A stretch of 9,331 bases of DNA from Candidatus Neomicrothrix sp. UBA814. Its GTDB lineage: Bacteria > Actinomycetota > Acidimicrobiia > Acidimicrobiales > Poriferisodalaceae. A model generated the notes under the pieces. The model did no database searches and was not told the origin of the DNA. It saw only the letters and a list, made by a program, of their open reading frames with translations. The position numbers and the translations under genes are program-made. Location: positions 6,971 to 16,301 of the forward strand of contig DBIA01000033.1 of assembly GCA_002296525.1 (NCBI GenBank), written 5' to 3'. This document shows, piece by piece, positions 1-5,435 of this stretch; within the stretch, counting starts at the first letter, position 1; each line of letters begins with the position of its first letter.

Positions 1-336
1 AATGGGCGCTTGTCGCTCGGAGGCGCTAGGGGCTCAGTTGACACGACTTCGTTTTCGGCGCGAGAGCTTTGTTTTTTTCGTTTTGATAAGCGAGCGGATG
101 ACCATCCAGCCACAGCGGCAGTGAGTACTCAAAGCATGATTCGACCTCGCTTGAGACGTTATCGGCAGCTACCGCTCGGCTCCTCACCCTCCTTGTCTCG
201 GTGAGGTTTGGCAGGTATCTGCGGTGTTGCTGATGGCGATAGGAAAACCGTCTCAGGTCTTGTGGCGCCTAGTTCATCCGCAGCGGCGAGATTCCTCGTA
301 GCCTCACGGGTCGTTCTTGAGTTGCGATTGGGAAGA
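1..336. other. Gene-free leader region
   Basis: I find no convincing gene here on either strand. A TTG-initiated open frame covers 10-204, but its product is rich in Arg and Ser, matches no family I recognise and has no ribosome binding site. The frame of the DUF1772 gene stays open upstream to a TTG at 208, but the added residues look nothing like the hydrophobic N-terminus of that family. A TTGACA hexamer at 38-43 has no acceptable -10 partner 16-18 bases downstream. The only visible structure is the inverted repeat at 182-206, listed separately. Confidence 0.5.
182..206. repeat. 7-bp inverted repeat, possible weak hairpin
   Basis: CCTCACC at 182-188 is the exact reverse complement of GGTGAGG at 200-206, with an 11-base loop. 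The stem is GC-rich and is followed by only three T residues, so it is at best a weak intrinsic terminator for an unseen upstream transcript or a hairpin in the leader of the DUF1772 gene. A chance match is possible. Confidence 0.3.
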
Positions 337-840
337 ATGATGAGTTTGTTTGCTGTTGTGTTGCTTGTTTCGACCGTTCTGTGTGCCTTGGTAACTGGTT
401 TTGTTTTTACCTATGCGGTTGTTGTTATGCCTGGCTTGTCGAAACTTGGCGACAGAGAATTTATTAGAGCTTTTCAGGTGACAGACCAGATCATTCAAAA
501 CAATCACCCGGTGTTCGTGACCGTATGGGTAGGGTCAATTTTGTCTGTGGTTGTGACCATGGTGTCCGCCCTTGTGGGGTCGACTGGCTTTGCAGGGTGG
601 GCTGCAGGGGTGACCGGTGCGGTCTATCTGATCGGAGTGCAGGGAATCACGGTGTTGGTTCATCTGCCGTTGAACAACCAGCTACAAAACGTTCGAGTCG
701 ACGAGATGGATTCGGCTTCCCTGCATGAGCAACGCGAGCTATTCGAAGCACGTTGGACCTCTTTTAATGTCACGCGCACCGTTATTTCCTGCCTGGTAAC
801 TGTGTCCTTAATGTTTGCTGTTGGTATGCAGGGAAACTGA
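337..840 (+). CDS. DUF1772 family integral membrane protein
   Basis: This is a small membrane protein of 167 residues, close to the usual 150-165 of the DUF1772 (anthrone-oxygenase-like) family. Four hydrophobic segments are visible at about residues 5-30, 57-80, 87-108 and 145-163. The two family hallmarks are present: a P-L-N-N motif at residues 111-114 after the third helix, and an R-W-x3-N-x2-R motif at 139-147 just before the last helix. Most members have no proven function; a few eukaryotic relatives are linked to anthrone oxidation in polyketide pathways. A GGGAAG stretch at 330-335 precedes two adjacent ATG codons (337 and 340), and the spacing fits the second slightly better. A longer TTG start at 208 is open but would add about 43 non-family residues. 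The 3' end overlaps the convergent DUF3089 gene by 33 bases. The family call is fairly secure; the biochemical role is unknown. Confidence 0.8.
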   Translation: MMSLFAVVLLVSTVLCALVTGFVFTYAVVVMPGLSKLGDREFIRAFQVTDQIIQNNHPVFVTVWVGSILSVVVTMVSALVGSTGFAGWAAGVTGAVYLIGVQGITVLVHLPLNNQLQNVRVDEMDSASLHEQRELFEARWTSFNVTRTVISCLVTVSLMFAVGMQGN

Positions 841-2124
841 ACTTGAGTAGTTCGCTGATTGAGTTTTAGCTGCAGCGACTAGGTCTCCCAGAGCGATATT
901 CATATCGACATCATGCAAGCCTGATTGAGAGTCGAACCTGCTGCTGATATGCGTTGCCCGCGGATCAGTCAAACCGGCATGAATCTCAACAGATAAATAG
1001 CCGAACGTTCCATCGTTGACGCATTGACCAAATAGTAGGCCCGGGTAGGTAACCCAAAAAGTGTCTACATCGAATGCCTTTTCGATCTCTTCAGAAACGG
1101 GAAAATAGGGTGTGAACTCTGCTTTGCCAGACGTGAAGGTTTTTGGGTTCACACATAGTGAGGGAGCTGATACGACCTTTTCCCAAGAGAGATCCTCCCA
1201 AGAGGAAATGCTCCACGAAGGATGATGCCAAGTTCGACCGAACCATGAATCTGCAACAGGAGGCGCATCATCGTGAAATGTGTTGTACGCAATGATGCAC
1301 CCGACTTCCGTAGCGTCCGCGCAGCCGGAAATTTTCTCAAACTCATTACCGCCTGCAGCGATATGCGCCCCACCGAACAGATGAGCCGAAACGAAACGAT
1401 CACGGAGGAGAGGGGATTGATCGATTTCTCTTCTCAGGAGTTCGGTCAACATTGCGGTTCCTTGAGAATGCCCGATCAAGATAAATCCGCGCCCTTCGGC
1501 AGCATTCGAGATGTAATGCCTGAACGCATCGAAAACATCCGCGTAAGCGATTTCAAAACCAGTTGTACCGGGGCCACCAATGAGGTCATCTTCAGGAACC
1601 TCGACCAGGCCAGAAACAGCTGGCATTGGTCTTTGTCGATACATCGGTGCGTACACATCGCAGATTTCGCTATAGCGAGAAACCTGATTCCATGCGGTGG
1701 CCAGCTCACCTTCTGGGTCGGGGATCAAGTCACTGTTGGGAGCCATGTCGTGACTTGCAGTGGGGTAGACGTAAAAACAATCAACCAGTGCATCCGAATT
1801 GGCTTCAGCAGCAATTACTTCGGTTCTCCCGTCGGGGTAAATGACTGTTGTTGTTCGTTCACCTTCACAAACGTCGTCAACATCTGGCAGACACAACCAA
1901 ACTTTCGGATCGCTGTAAACAGCGCTTGCGTAGTTTTGGTACAGAGCGTCCCGGGTTTGAGTCTCGATAGGGCCCGTGGTTATAGGGGCAGTTGCCAGCG
2001 GGGCAGTAGCGGTCTGCTCGACTGTGGTCGAAACACCCGAATCGCCGGCAGTTGCGCAGGAGATCACCAAAACCGTCAATGCGAACAAGCAGACAGTAAT
2101 CAGCCGTGGAAGAGCTAGTCGCAC
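808..2124 (-). CDS. DUF3089 alpha/beta-hydrolase lipoprotein
   Basis: The product is a 438-residue predicted exported lipoprotein of the DUF3089 family, serine-hydrolase-like proteins of the alpha/beta fold. A short signal peptide runs to a lipobox V-I-S-C with the acylated cysteine at residue 23, so the protein should be anchored to the outer face of the membrane. A Thr/Pro/Ala-rich linker follows (about 33-56). The catalytic domain shows the family signatures in order: F-Y-V-Y-P-T at 117-122, Y-A-P-x-Y-R-Q at 158-164, the nucleophile elbow G-H-S-Q-G with Ser220, N-T-F at 281-283, C-V-N-P at 324-327, and L-H-D-V-D near 403-407 that should supply the catalytic His404. The substrate is unknown; esterase or lipase activity on a cell-surface or external substrate is a reasonable guess. 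The GTG start is the only one that keeps the whole signal peptide, and no clear Shine-Dalgarno sequence lies before it. The last residues overlap the DUF1772 gene in antisense. Confidence 0.87.
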   Translation of the reverse strand: MRLALPRLITVCLFALTVLVISCATAGDSGVSTTVEQTATAPLATAPITTGPIETQTRDALYQNYASAVYSDPKVWLCLPDVDDVCEGERTTTVIYPDGRTEVIAAEANSDALVDCFYVYPTASHDMAPNSDLIPDPEGELATAWNQVSRYSEICDVYAPMYRQRPMPAVSGLVEVPEDDLIGGPGTTGFEIAYADVFDAFRHYISNAAEGRGFILIGHSQGTAMLTELLRREIDQSPLLRDRFVSAHLFGGAHIAAGGNEFEKISGCADATEVGCIIAYNTFHDDAPPVADSWFGRTWHHPSWSISSWEDLSWEKVVSAPSLCVNPKTFTSGKAEFTPYFPVSEEIEKAFDVDTFWVTYPGLLFGQCVNDGTFGYLSVEIHAGLTDPRATHISSRFDSQSGLHDVDMNIALGDLVAAAKTQSANYSSSVSLHTNSKH

Positions 2125-2309
2125 CCCAGCAACTTAGAAGCCAAAACAGAAAGAACAGTGCACTCCCACCATGTCTCTTTTTGGAGTTGCCTGCGACGAC
2201 CGGACATCGACGCCCGTATCAGCCCCCGTGCTCTCTCGCTACTACTCGGACGCTGCGAAACTCAACTTCTAGACCCGAGGATCGCCCACCATGAAATAGC
2301 GGATTTAAA
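2125..2309. other. Intergenic region upstream of the DUF3089 gene
   Basis: This 185-base gap lies between two minus-strand genes and should carry the promoter of the DUF3089 gene, but I see no pair of hexamers good enough to name. The 9-mer CCCACCATG occurs twice (2165-2173 and 2285-2293). A 10-bp AT-rich palindrome GATTTAAATC at 2302-2311 includes the stop codon of the small membrane protein. Both may be chance. Short open frames on the + strand here have no family resemblance. Confidence 0.4.
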
Positions 2310-2699
2310 TCACTCCCCGGACGCCATTTCACTCATTTCGTGATCCAGCTGAGCCCAAATGTCTTTTACGACGGAAACACATACCGAAACAAACAAGCCG
2401 TATGAAACGAGTTTTGTGTCTATCTCATCAGGTGCCTTTAGCGAAGCGACAGTGACCAGAAATATGCCGGCTACCACAAAGATCTTGTTGTAGGCATTAG
2501 AAGTTTTGATCAACCAGATGTCAAGAAGGAGAAACGCTACGAGGAAGCCGACCGACCAGATAGTGATATCCGGAAAGCCAATAGCTATCGGCAGTGCAAC
2601 CGCCATTATTCCCATCACCACCGGAGCCGTTACTTTCAAAACAGCGGACAGCAATCTAGGAACCTTTGGGTACTTAAGGTGCCTGAGGGGTTTAGTCAT
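2310..2699 (-). CDS. Small four-helix membrane protein, unknown function
   Basis: I do not recognise this family. The protein has 129 residues from the ATG at 2699 (131 from an in-frame TTG at 2705). A basic N-terminus rich in Lys, Arg and Pro is followed by four hydrophobic segments at about residues 23-42, 46-64, 72-87 and 96-112, and by a short acidic tail. The positive N-terminus suggests it stays in the cytoplasm. The frame is long, clean and strongly hydrophobic, which supports a real gene. It starts within about 15 bases of the stop codon of the crotonase gene, and a GGAG sequence (rc of 2710-2713) overlapping that junction lies 4 bases before the TTG and 10 before the ATG. The two genes are very probably co-transcribed and translationally linked. 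No conserved motif hints at transport or enzymatic activity. Confidence 0.65.
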   Translation of the reverse strand: MTKPLRHLKYPKVPRLLSAVLKVTAPVVMGIMAVALPIAIGFPDITIWSVGFLVAFLLLDIWLIKTSNAYNKIFVVAGIFLVTVASLKAPDEIDTKLVSYGLFVSVCVSVVKDIWAQLDHEMSEMASGE

Positions 2700-2714
2700 T
2701 GACAAGCAGCTCCG

Positions 2715-3674
2715 TCAACCAAATTTCTTGGCGCGTTCCTCCAAAGCCGCGTGCATCCCCTGCTCGCGGACAGTCTTAAAAAACCCAACGTAGGAGTCGC
2801 TTTGGTGAAAGAACGTATCCAGATCCGCAGTGCTATAGGTCGAAGCTATAAGACCCATATTCTCGAACCATCGGTTTGTAGCGAGTTTCGATACACGAAG
2901 ACCAACCTCTGCTGTTCGTGCAACATCAGCGGCCATCGCCATCGCCGCTGATGTCAGCTCCTCAGCTGGAACGACCTGGTTCACGAGACCAATACGTTCG
3001 GCCTCAATCCCATCAATCAACTTCGCAGTCAGAAGCAATTCTTTGGTTTTGCGCATACCGATCAGAATTGGCCAAAAAGACAACGTGACGGGAATCCCTA
3101 AATCTCGGCCCGCAGGGTGACCAAATCTGGCGTTTTCGGCAGCAACCACGAGATCTGCCATCGCAAGAAGCTCTCCCGCCCCCGACAAACAAGCGCCCTG
3201 AACTTCGGCAACGATTGGCTTTGGAAATTTCCACAGCCGCAACCAATATTCAAGAATTTCTGTCACGTCTTCGCGATCTTGGACTGCGTTCACCGGCCCC
3301 TCGAAATCTGCACCATATTGGGTGAGGATCCAATCATCGGGAGCTAGGTCATATCCGGCACAAAACGACCGACCGGACCCTTTGAGTAGAACCACCTTGA
3401 CACTCGGATCACTTTTCGCTTGCTCGAACGCAACCTCTAAATCATTGAGCAAACTTCGACTCATAGCATTGAGCTTCTCGGGTCTATTCAGAGTTATCGT
3501 TGCGATTTTCTCCGAAGTTTCGTAGAGAATTTGACCAGAGTCTGGCACGGAACCTGCTTTCGTTGACGACACACCACGAATTCCATCAGGAAAAATAGGC
3601 GACGGCAATTTAAAGCCAACTGAGTTGACACATGGCGTAACGCAACTGTGTCGAAGCTCTCGGCCAGGGGTCAT
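2715..3674 (-). CDS. Enoyl-CoA hydratase/isomerase family (crotonase) protein
   Basis: This is a crotonase-fold enzyme acting on acyl-CoA thioesters in the cytoplasm. The core begins near residue 48. Clear signatures are the N-R-P-E-K-L-N-A segment at 63-70, the oxyanion-hole loop S-F-C-A-G-Y-D-L at 103-110, and the second oxyanion glycine segment S-G-A-G-E-L-L at 164-170. Glu168 aligns with Glu144 of rat mitochondrial enoyl-CoA hydratase. Twenty residues on, where the hydratase has its second catalytic glutamate (Glu164), this protein has Ala188 in F-G-H-P-A. It is therefore probably not a standard hydratase; isomerase, hydrolase or another crotonase reaction is equally open. The first 34 residues from the ATG at 3674 do not resemble the family. 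A GTG at 3572 would give a 285-residue protein of normal length and may be the true start. The gene is divergent from the TetR gene, with an operator-like palindrome between them, and is followed closely by a small membrane protein. Confidence 0.85.
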   Translation of the reverse strand: MTPGRELRHSCVTPCVNSVGFKLPSPIFPDGIRGVSSTKAGSVPDSGQILYETSEKIATITLNRPEKLNAMSRSLLNDLEVAFEQAKSDPSVKVVLLKGSGRSFCAGYDLAPDDWILTQYGADFEGPVNAVQDREDVTEILEYWLRLWKFPKPIVAEVQGACLSGAGELLAMADLVVAAENARFGHPAGRDLGIPVTLSFWPILIGMRKTKELLLTAKLIDGIEAERIGLVNQVVPAEELTSAAMAMAADVARTAEVGLRVSKLATNRWFENMGLIASTYSTADLDTFFHQSDSYVGFFKTVREQGMHAALEERAKKFG

Positions 3675-3687
3675 TAATCGAAAGAGG

Positions 3688-3713
3688 TTTTAGAGTGACT
3701 AATCACTCTAAAA
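3688..3713. promoter_or_regulatory. Palindromic operator between crotonase and tetR-type gene
   Basis: Two perfect 11-base inverted arms, TTTTAGAGTGA (3688-3698) and TCACTCTAAAA (3703-3713), flank a 4-base centre. The site sits in the short gap between the divergent crotonase and TetR-family genes, the usual position and size for the operator of a local TetR repressor. It covers the -35 hexamer and most of the spacer of the proposed regulator promoter, so binding should block transcription of the regulator and probably of the crotonase. I did not find a second copy in the other intergenic regions of the window. The repeat is seen directly; the identity of the binding protein is inference from position. 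Confidence 0.8.
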
Positions 3714-3723
3714 TTGTTATCAT
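3695..3723 (+). promoter_or_regulatory. Putative sigma70-type promoter of the TetR-family gene
   Basis: GTGACT at 3695-3700 matches four of six positions of the -35 consensus, and TATCAT at 3718-3723 matches five of six of the -10 consensus, with a 17-base spacer. Transcription would start near 3730, almost at the GTG at 3732, implying a leaderless mRNA, common in actinobacteria. The overlap with the palindromic operator supports repression by steric hindrance. Confidence 0.5.
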
Positions 3724-3731
3724 TTGGCTTC

Positions 3732-4280
3732 GTGAGCAGACCTGCCAAGCACACACCTGAGGCGATCCTGGCCGCAGCGCTCGGCGTATTTCACCGCCAG
3801 GGCGTGGGTGTTTCGATGGCTGACGTCGCGTCGGCAGCCAACGTCTCCAATGGGACCTTGTTCAATTACTTCGCAACAAAACAAGAACTCATAGACGAGC
3901 TGTATATCTGGGTCAAGAGCGACCTTGCTGAGGCGATTAGCGCAATAGACGAAGAGCTTTCGATTCACGAGCAAATGAGGCTTATCTGGGATCTTTGGCT
4001 CGAATGGGCATCCTCTCAACGCGAAGCCCACGCGGTCATGAATTTGTTACACCAATCAGGGCTGGCCAGCGAAGCGGCTCGCGTCAAAGGAAGCGAATTG
4101 ATCGGCGGACCAATGCAGGTTCTCGGGACGGCCTATGCCACAGGTTTACTCGTTGACCTGCCCCTGAACTACCTGGTCTCACTGATCGAGCACCACTTTG
4201 ACCAGGCCGTCGCTTCAGAACTGAATCAACGAGAAAGAGACATTGCCTTTCAGGTGCTCTGGAACGGCATAACCAATTAA
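3732..4280 (+). CDS. TetR family transcriptional regulator
   Basis: This is a one-domain-plus-ligand-pocket repressor of 182 residues, at the short end of the usual 180-220. From the GTG at 3732 the N-terminal three-helix DNA-binding domain covers roughly residues 7-56. Its helix-turn-helix includes M-A-D-V-A-S-A-A-N-V-S at about 29-39 and the recognition-helix signature G-T-L-F-N-Y-F at 41-47, followed by K-Q-E-L. The remainder is the variable all-helical effector and dimerisation domain, which gives no clue to the ligand. The GTG start is preferred because the frame's upstream TTG at 3714 directly abuts the operator and adds six non-family residues, and because the promoter predicts a transcript start right at the GTG. 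There is no Shine-Dalgarno sequence, consistent with leaderless translation. It probably represses itself and the divergent crotonase, and also the LLM oxidoreductase gene 30 bases downstream. Confidence 0.88.
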   Translation: MSRPAKHTPEAILAAALGVFHRQGVGVSMADVASAANVSNGTLFNYFATKQELIDELYIWVKSDLAEAISAIDEELSIHEQMRLIWDLWLEWASSQREAHAVMNLLHQSGLASEAARVKGSELIGGPMQVLGTAYATGLLVDLPLNYLVSLIEHHFDQAVASELNQRERDIAFQVLWNGITN

Positions 4281-4310
4281 ACCCAACAACAACTATAGAA
4301 AGATCAAGAG

Positions 4311-5282
4311 ATGACTCGTATCGGATATCAGATCCCCAATTTCACCTACCCCAATACCTCCGAGCCAGCGATTTTTGACTCAGTTGTCGCGCAAGCTAAA
4401 GCAGCAGAAGCAGCGGGCTTCGACAGAGTCTTTGTGATGGACCACTTCTACCAACTGCCCGGAATTGGGGCTCCAGATGAGCCAATGCTGGAGTGCTACA
4501 CAATCCTTTCGGCGTTGGCTCAACATACAGAAAAAGTTGGGCTTGCCGCCCTGGTGACCGGCAATACGTATCGTCACCCAACCCTCTTGGCGAAAGCGGT
4601 CACCGCTCTTGACCATGTCTCGTCGGGCAGGGCGACTCTAGGAATCGGCGCAGGCTGGTTCCAGCTTGAACACGATTCGCTTGGCTACGAGTTCGGTACC
4701 TTTACCGACCGATTCGAGAAACTCGAAGAGGCGTTGCAGATCGTGATTCCGATGCTTAACGGCGAAAAAGTGAGCCTCGACGGTAAGCATTATCAAGTTT
4801 CCGACGCCATCAACTCGCCGCTACCTGTCTCTCGGATCCCGATCATGATCGGTGGAAGTGGAGAGAAGAAAACATTACGGATGGTCGCGCAATATGCAGA
4901 CGAGTCAAACCTCTCAAGTGGCCCGATCAGCGAAATCCCACGAAAACTTGAGGTCCTTGAGGAGCACTGCGATCGTCTGGGACGTGACCGGTCAGAAATC
5001 AAGGTGACCAAGCTGCAGATGGTTTGTGTCGCGCCGACCATGGAAGAAGCCGAAGAAGATTTACGCGAGATCGCCCAAACCAAGGGATGGTCCGATGAAA
5101 TCATCGAAATGGCAAAGATGATCCTCATCTTTGGCGACCCAGACACCGTTGGAGAACAACTCCAAGCGTGTATGGACACTGGTATTGACGGGATGACAAT
5201 AAATCTGCCTGCTAACGGCCACAAGCTTGAACGGATAGGCCTGCTAGGAGAAATCGCGTCAGCAGCGACCTCGGTCGGCTAG
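4311..5282 (+). CDS. LLM-class (luciferase-like) oxidoreductase, probably F420-dependent
   Basis: The protein has 323 residues and the bacterial-luciferase TIM-barrel fold. Recognisable elements are the first strand I-G-Y-Q-I-P-N near 4-10, A-x2-A-E-A-A-G-F-D at 30-38, the D-H-F motif at 44-46, the A-x-V-x-G-N-T-Y-R-H-P segment at 80-90, L-D-H-V-S-S-G-R at 100-107, G-I-G-A-G-W at 111-116 with a following E-H, and the M-I-G-G-S-G-E loop at 179-185 that normally contacts the cofactor phosphate. The layout matches actinobacterial members annotated as F420-dependent; flavin (FMN) use cannot be excluded from sequence. It would carry out a hydride transfer or monooxygenation on an unknown substrate in the cytoplasm. 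The ATG lies 30 bases after the TetR stop with only a weak purine-rich ribosome site, so the two are probably one transcript. A weak 5-base inverted repeat (GCTAG/CTAGC) overlaps the stop codon, without a T-run. Confidence 0.88.
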   Translation: MTRIGYQIPNFTYPNTSEPAIFDSVVAQAKAAEAAGFDRVFVMDHFYQLPGIGAPDEPMLECYTILSALAQHTEKVGLAALVTGNTYRHPTLLAKAVTALDHVSSGRATLGIGAGWFQLEHDSLGYEFGTFTDRFEKLEEALQIVIPMLNGEKVSLDGKHYQVSDAINSPLPVSRIPIMIGGSGEKKTLRMVAQYADESNLSSGPISEIPRKLEVLEEHCDRLGRDRSEIKVTKLQMVCVAPTMEEAEEDLREIAQTKGWSDEIIEMAKMILIFGDPDTVGEQLQACMDTGIDGMTINLPANGHKLERIGLLGEIASAATSVG

Positions 5283-5435
5283 CGCTCCTCTAGCTGCAAG
5301 TCATAACCTTCTAAGTGGTAGCCAGTTAGGTAGCGGCGAATCCGAACGTGCGCATGGAGCGAACGATATTATTGAGCATCTAATGGCATGACTCGGCATC
5401 GCTAGCTCGGCAGGTGCCTGTGCGGGGGGATCGCA
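5283..5435 (+). promoter_or_regulatory. Leader region of the amidohydrolase gene
   Basis: This 153-base gap separates the LLM gene from the amidohydrolase. TCTAAT at 5379-5384 resembles a -10 hexamer (five of six positions), but no acceptable -35 lies at the right distance, so an independent promoter is only possible. A G-run ending at 5429 precedes the ATG at 5436 at ribosome-binding distance. There is no copy of the operator arm sequence here. Confidence 0.3.

Noticed and set aside
38..66. TTGACA hexamer at 38-43 as a possible promoter
   Set aside because: The sequence 16-18 bases downstream is GC-rich (CGAGAG) and does not resemble a -10 element.
10..204. TTG-started open frame of 64 codons at the left end
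   Set aside because: It has no ribosome site, a low-complexity Arg/Ser-rich product and no support as a protein. It could be chance in a non-coding region.
1273..2118. Long + strand open frame (281 codons) antisense to the DUF3089 gene
   Set aside because: The product has no recognisable motif and an odd composition, whereas the minus strand carries the full DUF3089 signatures and a lipoprotein signal. It is a shadow frame.
2165..2293. Direct repeat of the 9-mer CCCACCATG (2165-2173 and 2285-2293)
   Set aside because: Two copies of nine bases 120 apart, with no extended similarity around them, are not enough for a repeat family or regulatory array.
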